Shown: in pieces, positions 8,322 to 16,277 of the stretch | How positions within the stretch are numbered: position 1 is the first letter of the stretch | Layout: the number at the start of each line of letters is the position of its first letter | DNA from: Bacteroidota bacterium | GTDB lineage: Bacteria; Bacteroidota; Ignavibacteria; SZUA-365 | Direction of reading: 5' to 3' | NCBI GenBank assembly: GCA_018224345.1 | Contig: JAGTUW010000033.1 | Location: 1 to 36,752, forward strand | Length of the DNA: 36,752 bases | The notes under the pieces: model-generated | Seen by the model: only the letters and a program-made list of their open reading frames with translations | What the model was told of the DNA's origin: nothing | Database searches by the model: none | Made by a program: the position numbers and the translations under genes

Positions 8322-10001
8322 ATGGCGACCTCAGAAAACCGCTTTCGATATCTGCGCAACGCGCGAAGGGTTTCCCAGGGACTGTTCTTTCTCCTGTTCA
8401 TGGTGCTGTTACTGCAGACCAATATCGATGCGCTGGATTCGCCGGATGAATTGCCGCAGATATCCGCACCGGTGGATTTCTTTCTCGAAATCAATCCCCT
8501 CATTGCCGTGACGACTGTGTTGTCCACACACACACTGTATCGCAATCTGATACTGGCTGTCGTTCTTATTGTCGCCACATTGTTCCTCGGAAGGTTTTTC
8601 TGTGGGTGGGTGTGTCCGATGGGGAGTATCAATCACGCCCTCGCCGCGATCAAGTCGCGACGCATGAAGGGTCGTCATCGTATCGGGCAGAATGCATGGA
8701 AACCATATCAGCGATGGAAATACGGTATACTCGTTGTAATGCTGGGTGCCGCGCTGGCAGGTTCTGCACTGGCAGGACTGCTTGATCCTATCTCTCTGCT
8801 GACCCGTTCGATGGCGCTTCTCGTACTGCCCGCCTACAATGTGTTGACGCAGGATGTCTACAGCTGGAGTCTGCACGCACAGCTCGGCGCATTCGACTTT
8901 CTGCTGACACCTGTTTCCTGGGTGACCTATGCCACGTTGATACGGGCCGAGCAGGTCGTGTTTCATCACACATTTCTGATACTGTTGTTGTTCGTCGGTA
9001 TTCTTGTCGCCAATCGCTTCATCACGCGTTTCTGGTGTCGCGGACTTTGTCCCCTGGGCGCATTGCTCGGCGTGTTCTCCAAGGTATCCATCGTCAGCCT
9101 CGAAAAACGCACGGCGCTGTGTACGGACTGCAACCGTTGCGCATTGCATTGTCAGGGAGGAGACAATCCGAAGCCGGGTGATACCTGGCATAAAACCGAA
9201 TGTCATCTTTGCATGAATTGCGTGGCAAGCTGCCCCGAGGCGGGAATCGCCTTCCGCTTTTTCCCGCAACGCGAGCAGACCACAACAGCGGTCAACATTT
9301 CCCGTCGCGCCGTGCTCGCCTCGGCGGGGGCGGGGATGCTGGCGATTCCTGTTCTCCGCACCGCAACGCATCCTGATCGTCCTTCAGATCCGACACTCGT
9401 CAGACCACCGGGGTCCCTGCATGAACGGGAGTTCCTCACTCGCTGCATCCGATGTGGAGAATGCATGAATGTCTGCCCCAACAACGCCTTGCACCCGACG
9501 TTCATGCAGGCGGGCGCCGAGGGGATATGGTCGCCCATGCTGATTCCCCGTATCGGGTATTGTGAACCCACCTGTGTGCTGTGTTCGCAGGTCTGTCCTA
9601 CCGGGGCGATTGATGAAATTACTGAGGAAGAAAAGGCCTGGGTGCCGACTGCCGGCAAGCAGGAAACCGACGGACCGCCAATTCGCATCGGAATTGCGTT
9701 CTATGACACCGGGCGCTGCCTCCCGTACGCCATGGCAAGGGAGTGCATTGTCTGTGAAGAATGGTGTCCGACGACTCCCAAATCAATTTATTTCGAAGAA
9801 GTGGAGCAGCGTGATCGAGACGGAAACTACATGTATCTGAAGCTTCCGCGCGTGGATCCCGGGATTTGTGTGGGATGCGGTGCCTGCACCTTTGCCTGTC
9901 CGGTGAAAGGTGCGCCCGCAATTTATGTCACTCCTGTCGGCGAGACGCGCAATCCGCAGAATAGGATTCTTCTGGAAGATCAATCACCCGGGAGGCAATG
10001 A
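8322..10001 (+). CDS. Membrane polyferredoxin, NapH-NapG/MauM-like fusion with six predicted [4Fe-4S] sites
   Basis: TM segments with FFCGWVCPMGS and WCRGLCPLGAL (NapH/CcoG-like); CTDCNRCALHC, CHLCMNCVASCP, CIRCGECMNVCP, CEPTCVLCSQVCP, CIVCEEWCP, CVGCGACTFACP; internal SRRAVLASAGAGMLAIPVL. Confidence 0.88.
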   Translation: MATSENRFRYLRNARRVSQGLFFLLFMVLLLQTNIDALDSPDELPQISAPVDFFLEINPLIAVTTVLSTHTLYRNLILAVVLIVATLFLGRFFCGWVCPMGSINHALAAIKSRRMKGRHRIGQNAWKPYQRWKYGILVVMLGAALAGSALAGLLDPISLLTRSMALLVLPAYNVLTQDVYSWSLHAQLGAFDFLLTPVSWVTYATLIRAEQVVFHHTFLILLLFVGILVANRFITRFWCRGLCPLGALLGVFSKVSIVSLEKRTALCTDCNRCALHCQGGDNPKPGDTWHKTECHLCMNCVASCPEAGIAFRFFPQREQTTTAVNISRRAVLASAGAGMLAIPVLRTATHPDRPSDPTLVRPPGSLHEREFLTRCIRCGECMNVCPNNALHPTFMQAGAEGIWSPMLIPRIGYCEPTCVLCSQVCPTGAIDEITEEEKAWVPTAGKQETDGPPIRIGIAFYDTGRCLPYAMARECIVCEEWCPTTPKSIYFEEVEQRDRDGNYMYLKLPRVDPGICVGCGACTFACPVKGAPAIYVTPVGETRNPQNRILLEDQSPGRQ

Positions 10002-12118
10002 TGAGACAGAAGGCAGGGCAGAAGAGGCTACGGAAGGAATTGCGATTGTTCGATGTGTTTGCCATCGCTACGGGTGCCACGTTGAGTGCGGGGTTTTTTA
10101 TTTTGCCGGGGATTGCGGCTGCACAGGCCGGACCAGCGATGATACTCAGCTACCTGATCGCGGCGATTCCGCTGATCCCCGCGATGTTCTGTACGGTAGA
10201 ACTTGCCACGGCAATGCCACGCGCAGGTGGCGCATACTACTTTCTGGACAGGACACTCGGTCCTGTCACGGGAGTCATCGGTGGGCTGGGATCCTGGTTG
10301 TCGATGATACTCAAAGTGGCATTCGCACTTGTCGGTATGGGCGCCTACATCGCGTTGTTCTTTCCACAGTTGCCGATTATTCCGGTTGGCGTTTCCTTCG
10401 CGATTGCCATTGCATTGCTCAACATGTTCGGTACGGGGAAGAGTGGACGTCTGCAGGTGCTGATGGTGCTCGGTCTGCTGCTGATACTGCTCCTGTTTAT
10501 CGGTGATGGCGTCATGCATGTTCAGGCGGATTACTTCGAAGGCTTTTTCGATGCAGGGACCGCGAACATTCTTTCCACTGCCGGTCTCGTGTACATCAGT
10601 TATGCCGGTGTCACGAAGGTGACCAGTCTCTCGGAGGAAATCGAGAATCCTGAACGCAACCTGCCGCGCGGGATTTTTCTCGCACTGGGTACCGCGCTGA
10701 TCATGTACGCACTCGGGACGTTGGTGATGGTCGGTGTCCTCCCCATGAAGGAACTTGCCGGGAGTCTGACACCGGCAGCAGCGGCGGCGGAACGCATATT
10801 CGGCCGTCCCGGAATCATCATTATTTCCATCGCTGCATTGGCGAGTTTTGTTTCCGTGGCCAATGCCGGGATGCTCAGCGCATCACGTTTTCCGTTGGCT
10901 ATGGCACGAGATCACCTGCTTCCACGTGTTTTCTATCGACTCGGAGCGCACGGCACTCCTGTTGTATCGATTCTGACAACACTGGGTATCACCGTGCTGA
11001 TCATTGTCTTTCTCAAACCCGTCGGTATAGCAAAGCTTGCGAGCTCGTTTCAACTTCTGATGTTCGCCCTGATATCACTTGCGGTCATTGTCATGCGTGA
11101 GAGTCATATCGCTTCCTATGACCCTGGCTACAAGACACCCTGGTATCCGTGGACCCCGTTGATCGGTATTTTTACACCCATCGTACTGGTTGTGAAAATG
11201 GGATTACCGGCGATTCTTTTCACCGTGGTACTCATCGCCAGTGGTATCGTCTGGTATGCCTTCTATGCCAGGGGCAAGACGGCGCGGACAGGAGCGATTT
11301 TTCATGTGTTCGAACGTCTCGGACGCCTCCGGTATCGTGGGCTTGACTCCGAATTGCGTGGCATACTCAAGGAAAAAGGACTGCGTGAAGACGATCCTTT
11401 CGATCAGATCGTCGCACGCAGTATGGTTATCGATATCAAGGAGTCGGTGGAATTCGAGGATGTCGTCGGTCGTGTCTCCCTCTGGCTCTCTCATGTGATC
11501 CCGCATACATCCCGCGAGATCGCACGGCAGTTTCTCGAAGGCACACGTATCGGAGCCACACCGGTCACACACGGGGTCGCCCTCCCGCATTTGCGTGTGG
11601 CCGGACTCACCGAAGCGGAGATGATACTGGTGCGCGCGCGCCAGGGGGTGCACATCGCGTTCAACAACCCGCTTACCGGACATGATGAGGAGGAGAACGT
11701 CAGCGCAACGTTTTTCCTTATAAGTCCGGAAAATGATCCCGGTCAGCATCTCCGGATTCTGGCGCAGATTGCCGGGAGGGTGGACGATGACAACTTCATC
11801 CGGATCTGGGAATCCGCCGAATCCGAACAGGAACTCAAGGAAGCGCTCCTGCACGATGAACGTTCGGTCGCACTCAGTGTCCGGCGGAACGATGCAACTG
11901 TGGTGTTGATGAATCACTCCCTTCGGGATATCGATCTGCCGGAAGGCTGTCTGGTTACATGGCTGCGCCGGGGTGAACAAGTGATCGTCCCCCGCGGCAG
12001 TACCGTCATCCATGAAGACGACCGCCTGACCATTATCGGTGACCCGCAGGCGATCCGCCATGTCCGTGAAACCTATCTGCAAGGAAAGAGAGGGAAACAC
12101 CGGCGTCCAAAACAATAA
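9998..12118 (+). CDS. APC-family amino acid permease with C-terminal PTS EIIA-like and TrkA_C-like domains
   Basis: Start 'LRLFDVFAIATGATLSAGFFILPGIAAAQAGPAMILSYLIAAI'; multiple TMs; EIIA-like 'EGTRIGATPVTHGVALPHLRV'; C-terminal 'LPEGCLVTWLRRGEQVIVPRGSTVIHEDDRLTIIGDPQAI' (RCK C-domain type). Confidence 0.88.
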   Translation: MMRQKAGQKRLRKELRLFDVFAIATGATLSAGFFILPGIAAAQAGPAMILSYLIAAIPLIPAMFCTVELATAMPRAGGAYYFLDRTLGPVTGVIGGLGSWLSMILKVAFALVGMGAYIALFFPQLPIIPVGVSFAIAIALLNMFGTGKSGRLQVLMVLGLLLILLLFIGDGVMHVQADYFEGFFDAGTANILSTAGLVYISYAGVTKVTSLSEEIENPERNLPRGIFLALGTALIMYALGTLVMVGVLPMKELAGSLTPAAAAAERIFGRPGIIIISIAALASFVSVANAGMLSASRFPLAMARDHLLPRVFYRLGAHGTPVVSILTTLGITVLIIVFLKPVGIAKLASSFQLLMFALISLAVIVMRESHIASYDPGYKTPWYPWTPLIGIFTPIVLVVKMGLPAILFTVVLIASGIVWYAFYARGKTARTGAIFHVFERLGRLRYRGLDSELRGILKEKGLREDDPFDQIVARSMVIDIKESVEFEDVVGRVSLWLSHVIPHTSREIARQFLEGTRIGATPVTHGVALPHLRVAGLTEAEMILVRARQGVHIAFNNPLTGHDEEENVSATFFLISPENDPGQHLRILAQIAGRVDDDNFIRIWESAESEQELKEALLHDERSVALSVRRNDATVVLMNHSLRDIDLPEGCLVTWLRRGEQVIVPRGSTVIHEDDRLTIIGDPQAIRHVRETYLQGKRGKHRRPKQ

Positions 12119-12230
12119 CATCCTCTCCGTTTCAATATAAAAAACAGCCCGGTACTGCACGGCGTCTTGAGGCAGCTGTTCTTCCCGGTTTATCCCACAG
12201 TATTTGCCACAACAGACAGGAGCACAACTC

Positions 12231-13043
12231 ATGAACAACTTTCTGGCGTATCTCGAACAAACAGTGCGCCTCTACGCGATGGATATCGTCCTTGCCATCG
12301 TCATTGTCATTCTCGGACGCTGGGTGGCGAAGGCGGTGGTAAAGCTTGTTGAACGCATCATGACGAAGCGGGAGATTGACCCTATGCTGGGGCGTTTTGC
12401 CGGCAGTCTGGTGTTCGCTCTGCTCATGGCCGTGGTCATCATTGCTGCGCTCGGCCAGCTCGGGATTGAAACCACCTCCCTGGTCGCTATCGTCGGTGCG
12501 GCGGGACTGGCCATTGGCCTGGCGCTGCAGGGCTCACTCGCGAATCTTGCCGCGGGGGTGATGCTGATTGTGTTTCGTCCATTCAAGGCAGGAGAATACG
12601 TCGAAGCGGGCGGTGTCTCAGGTACCGTCAATACGATTTCCATTTTCCACACCACACTGATAACACCCGACAACAAACGTGTGATTCTGCCGAACGCCCA
12701 GATCACATCGGACAGCATCACCAACTACACGGCCGAGGACAGACGGCGCATCGACATGGTATTCGGTATCGGCTACGGTGACGATATCAAACGGGCCAAG
12801 GAAGTGATCGATGCAGTCCTGTCTGAAGATGAGCGCATTCTCAAGGACCCTGCTCCCACGGTTGGCATCATGGAGCTTGGATCCAGCAGTGTCGACTTTG
12901 TCGTCCGCCCCTGGGTACGCACTTCAGATTACTGGAGCGTATTTTTCAGTCTCAATGAACAGATGAAATTGCGTTTCGACGCTGAAGGCATCAGTATTCC
13001 CTTCCCGCAACGCGACGTACATCTCTATCAACATACAGGTTGA
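12231..13043 (+). CDS. Small-conductance mechanosensitive channel, MscS family
   Basis: 'LGQLGIETTSLVAIVGAAGLAIGLALQGSLANLAAGVMLIVFRPFKAGEYVEAGGVSGTVNTISIFHTTLITPDNKRVILPNAQI'; ATG at 12231 preceded by an AGGAG-like SD (ORF track opens at 12204). Confidence 0.94.
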   Translation: MNNFLAYLEQTVRLYAMDIVLAIVIVILGRWVAKAVVKLVERIMTKREIDPMLGRFAGSLVFALLMAVVIIAALGQLGIETTSLVAIVGAAGLAIGLALQGSLANLAAGVMLIVFRPFKAGEYVEAGGVSGTVNTISIFHTTLITPDNKRVILPNAQITSDSITNYTAEDRRRIDMVFGIGYGDDIKRAKEVIDAVLSEDERILKDPAPTVGIMELGSSSVDFVVRPWVRTSDYWSVFFSLNEQMKLRFDAEGISIPFPQRDVHLYQHTG

Positions 13044-13116
13044 ATCCACTACGCAATTTGCGTATGTTTTTTATGAAGCCATCATTGTGCTCTTACCAAT
13101 ATCCACGGAGGATTCC

Positions 13117-13707
13117 ATGGCCTTTCAGCTCCCTGAATTGCCTTTTTCAAAGGACGCGCTCACACCGTTTCTCAGTCCGGAAACCTTTGATTATCATCAC
13201 GGCAAGCATCATGCCGCGTATGTAAACAATGCGAACGGCCTGGTTGCGGACACACCGTATGACAACATGACACTTGAAGCCGTCATTCGTACCGCCGCCG
13301 CAGAGAAGGCGACAGGATTGTTCAACAATGCCGCGCAGATCTGGAACCATACGTTTTTCTGGAATTGTATGTCGCCATCGGGTGGTGGCGCTCCCGGAGG
13401 ACGGATCGGTGAACTGATCACACGTGATTTCGGAACATTCGATGCATTCAAAAAACAATTCACAAAAGCTGCAGTCACGCTGTTCGGTTCCGGATGGGCC
13501 TGGTTGACTGTCGATGAGAGTGGCAGTCTCGAACTTCTGCAATTGTCGAATGCGGACACCCCGATTGTGCACAACAAGACCGCGTTGCTGACTATCGATG
13601 TCTGGGAACATGCCTATTACATTGACTATCGCAATGCACGTCCCAAATTTGTTGAAGGCTTCTGGGATGTCGTCAACTGGCAGCATGTCAATGACATTCT
13701 CGGCTGA
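13117..13707 (+). CDS. sodB: Superoxide dismutase (Fe/Mn family, Fe-type motif)
   Basis: MAFQLPELPFSKDALTPFLSPETFDYHHGKHHAAYVNNAN, NAAQIWNHTFFWNCMSP, FGSGWAWLT, DVWEHAYYIDYRNARPKFVEGFWDVVNWQHVN; SD GGAGGA just upstream of 13117. Confidence 0.95.
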   Translation: MAFQLPELPFSKDALTPFLSPETFDYHHGKHHAAYVNNANGLVADTPYDNMTLEAVIRTAAAEKATGLFNNAAQIWNHTFFWNCMSPSGGGAPGGRIGELITRDFGTFDAFKKQFTKAAVTLFGSGWAWLTVDESGSLELLQLSNADTPIVHNKTALLTIDVWEHAYYIDYRNARPKFVEGFWDVVNWQHVNDILG

Positions 13708-13711
13708 GCTG

Positions 13712-13733
13712 TTGTTGCGACAGTCCGCAACAA
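13712..13733 (+). terminator. Putative intrinsic terminator of sodB
   Basis: Perfect 8-bp stem TTGTTGCG-ACAGTC-CGCAACAA followed by TTTGTCT, immediately 3' of the sodB stop. Confidence 0.55.
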
Positions 13734-13943
13734 TTTGTCTCTGACCCTTTGCCCAGGACCCTGGATGTGGGCGCTGTCACTCAGGAAAACCCCGCTACGC
13801 CCCTGTCTCCGGTCCCACCGGTCGGTTCAGGTGCCCAAGTATGTGGCAGAAAGGGCAGATCATCAGCACGCACGGAGTTCTGTACGCACAGGTGCGTATT
13901 GGCTGTGCGCGGTCATGCTGTCCAGTGATATACGCAGAGGTTG

Positions 13944-14873
13944 TTATTTCCTCAATTTCAGTCTGTAGGCGGCACCCAGGCCGATAAAGAAGTCGCTGTG
14001 GGCAATGGAGGAATAGGCGGGTTGTAATGAAGTCGCGCCGGGTTGTCCTATACCGAAGCCGAGCAGGGCATCGATGATCAGATCCTCGTCGAGGGCGAAG
14101 GCGAGGCCGGCATTGACAATGTGCAGCACCGGATCATGCGCATGGATGTGCATACCGTATTCGAAGAAGAGATTCATCCGTGTATCGAGATCGAGGGCGA
14201 GCATCGCGGAGGCATAACCCATGGGAGTGGGTGTGAAACCGTCCCATGAGAGTCCGCCGCAATAACCGAGAGACAGATCGGCAGCGGGAGTGTGGGAAAA
14301 GCTCATCGCGATATCCGGTGCAGGCTGGGCGATATCGAACCAGGATGAGGCCGATGAAGGCAGCGCCACTGAAACAAGGAAGGCCGATTCCGGAAACCAG
14401 CCGCGTTCAGACGAAAGTTTTGTCTTGATTCCGACTGAGAATACGTTCAGTCCGGAAGCTTCATCTTCCTCAACAGTCCCGGATCTTCGACCGCGCGCGA
14501 AATACTCTGGATCATAGCGCCAGGAATTTACCATATACATCCCTGCAAGGCGCAGTTCTACACCTTCCCGGATTCCAAGACGCAACATCATCGCAGGTAC
14601 CTGCCAGACCATATTATTGAACACCTCACCACCGTCGAACGTCCCTTCCACGCGCGCAGGCGTAAACGACGCGCGATCCATTGACAGACCTCCCTCGATA
14701 TGCAGATACCCTGCCCCGGCCACCCCGGTGCTCCAGGTCTGCCCGGGACGTTCCGGGACGAACATGCTCTGCTGTGCCGCAAGCGGAAATGTGAAGCTGT
14801 ACATGGAAAGGGCGAGCATGATACAAAAAACGCAGCGCTGGTGGATTCGGGTCATCGGAATGTAAGGTCGCAT
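13944..14873 (-). CDS. Putative outer-membrane protein ('phenol MetA deg'/transporter-like beta-barrel family)
   Basis: 334-aa ORF (13944..14948), likely start 14873 (MRPYIPM) or 14855, giving a signal peptide ending LAAQQ; pattern 'FSVGIKTKLSSERGWFPESAFLVSVALPSSASSWFDIAQPAPDIAMSFSHTPAADLSLGYCGGLSWDG..ALDLDTRMNLFFEYG'. Confidence 0.7.
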   Translation of the reverse strand: MRPYIPMTRIHQRCVFCIMLALSMYSFTFPLAAQQSMFVPERPGQTWSTGVAGAGYLHIEGGLSMDRASFTPARVEGTFDGGEVFNNMVWQVPAMMLRLGIREGVELRLAGMYMVNSWRYDPEYFARGRRSGTVEEDEASGLNVFSVGIKTKLSSERGWFPESAFLVSVALPSSASSWFDIAQPAPDIAMSFSHTPAADLSLGYCGGLSWDGFTPTPMGYASAMLALDLDTRMNLFFEYGMHIHAHDPVLHIVNAGLAFALDEDLIIDALLGFGIGQPGATSLQPAYSSIAHSDFFIGLGAAYRLKLRK

Positions 14874-14922
14874 ATCTGTTCCAGAAAAATGGAATTGAAC
14901 AATGTGCAAGAAATAATCAAAG

Positions 14923-14967
14923 GAAAAAACCATTGAAGAAAAAAACACTTAAGAAAAAACCACAAAA
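14923..14967. repeat. Degenerate A-rich 15-bp tandem repeat, 3 copies
   Basis: gaaaaaaccattgaa / gaaaaaaacacttaa / gaaaaaaccacaaaa, read directly. Confidence 0.6.
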
Positions 14968-15090
14968 TCACTAAATCACGAATAAAGAGCACGAAAAGGG
15001 TTGCAGAGCGCTCCTTATTCCATAATAAGCGCTCGAGAAACTTTTTGTGTCTTGCTGTCTTCGTGCCTTCGTGTCCAAAAAGCGGACAGC
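14957..15090. repeat. Imperfect inverted intergenic element: CAC(G/T)AA-rich arms flanking a central hairpin
   Basis: Left arm aaccacaaaatcactaaatcacgaataaagagcacgaaaagg; hairpin gagcgctccttattccataataagcgctc (15006-15034); right arm, read as reverse complement, ggacacgaaggcacgaagacagcaagacacaaaaag. Confidence 0.5.
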
Positions 15091-15101
15091 GCAGATTGTT
15101 C

Positions 15102-15131
15102 ACCCACACTGACCCACACTGGACCCACACT
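15102..15131. repeat. Short direct repeats ACCCACACT(G/GG) x3
   Basis: acccacactg acccacactgg acccacact upstream of the PHP gene start at 15199. Confidence 0.6.
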
Positions 15132-15198
15132 TTCCACCTTGTATTTTCACGTGTACAGTGCTACATTTTCTTTTTGTACACGATGCGGCTTTTCGCAT

Positions 15199-16263
15199 AT
15201 GCACGAATATATCGGCGCGGTTCACATACATTCACGATACTCGGACGGGACGGGGGATATCCCCGATATCGTGCATGCCGCTGCGGAAGTGGGTTTGGAT
15301 TTCCTCATGCTCAGCGACCACAATACTCTGCGTCCGAAACAGGATGGCTGGGAGGGCTGGCGTGAGAATGTCATGCTTCTGATCGGCTACGAGATCAATG
15401 ACCGCGAAGACAAAAATCACTATCTCGCGTTCGGACTCGATAAATCAGTCGGTGTGCGAATCACCGCGCAGGAGTATGTGCGGCGGGTGCGTGAGCAGGG
15501 AGGCATCGGTTTCATCGCGCATCCGGACGAGCAGCGGAACAGCATGCCCGAACATCCGCCCTATCCCTGGCTCGCATGGGATGCGACAGAGTACGATGGT
15601 ATTGAAATCTGGAATCATATGAGTGAATGGATGGAGGGTCTCACCGATGAAAACAAATTCCAGCGTTTCATCCACCCGCTGAAATCCATTACCGCGCCAC
15701 CGGACATCACCTTACGTCGCTGGGACGAACTCGCGCGCTCGCGACGTGTCGTCGGTATCGGCGGCACCGACGCGCACGCGCACAAGGCTGACGTCATGGG
15801 TTTCTTCGATGTCGAAGTCTTTCCCTATAAAGTCATGTTCAAGTCCGTGCGTACACATGTCCTTCTCGACGAACCGCTTCGCACAGGCGATGATGCATTG
15901 TTCGAAACGGATAAATGGCGGTTCTATGACGCATTGCGCGCAGGCAGATGCTTTGTCGCCAATGCAAATCATGGCGAAGCACGCGGATTTTCCTTTTATG
16001 GCACTTCGGCAGAGGAGACGCTGTTGCCGGGAGACTTTGCAGTCTATCCGGGAGAAGGTCGTATCGCATTGCATGTGGAACTCCCGGTCAAAGCCCGTCT
16101 TCGGGTACTCTGCAATGGAAGCGTGGAAAAGGAACTCGTTACTGATGAATACTCTTTTGGTGCATCCGCCCCCGGCGCATGGCGCGTCGAAGCCTGGCTC
16201 AATGACAGGGGCTGGATTTTCTCCAACCATATACGACTCGGCTTCGCTGACGGTACCTGCTGA
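15199..16263 (+). CDS. PHP-domain metal-dependent phosphoesterase (CehA/McbA-like)
   Basis: 'MHEYIGAVHIHSRYSDGTGDIPDIVHAAAEVGLDFLMLSDHNT', 'IGFIAHPDE', 'VVGIGGTDAHAHK' metal-ligand motifs; ORF opens at 15001 but homologous sequence begins at 15199. Confidence 0.88.
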   Translation: MHEYIGAVHIHSRYSDGTGDIPDIVHAAAEVGLDFLMLSDHNTLRPKQDGWEGWRENVMLLIGYEINDREDKNHYLAFGLDKSVGVRITAQEYVRRVREQGGIGFIAHPDEQRNSMPEHPPYPWLAWDATEYDGIEIWNHMSEWMEGLTDENKFQRFIHPLKSITAPPDITLRRWDELARSRRVVGIGGTDAHAHKADVMGFFDVEVFPYKVMFKSVRTHVLLDEPLRTGDDALFETDKWRFYDALRAGRCFVANANHGEARGFSFYGTSAEETLLPGDFAVYPGEGRIALHVELPVKARLRVLCNGSVEKELVTDEYSFGASAPGAWRVEAWLNDRGWIFSNHIRLGFADGTC

Positions 16264-16277
16264 TCAGCACAACGGCT

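Noticed and set aside
13735-13968. 77-aa ORF in the sodB/OMP gap
   Set aside because: No SD, no recognisable motif, runs into the 3' end of the opposite-strand gene.
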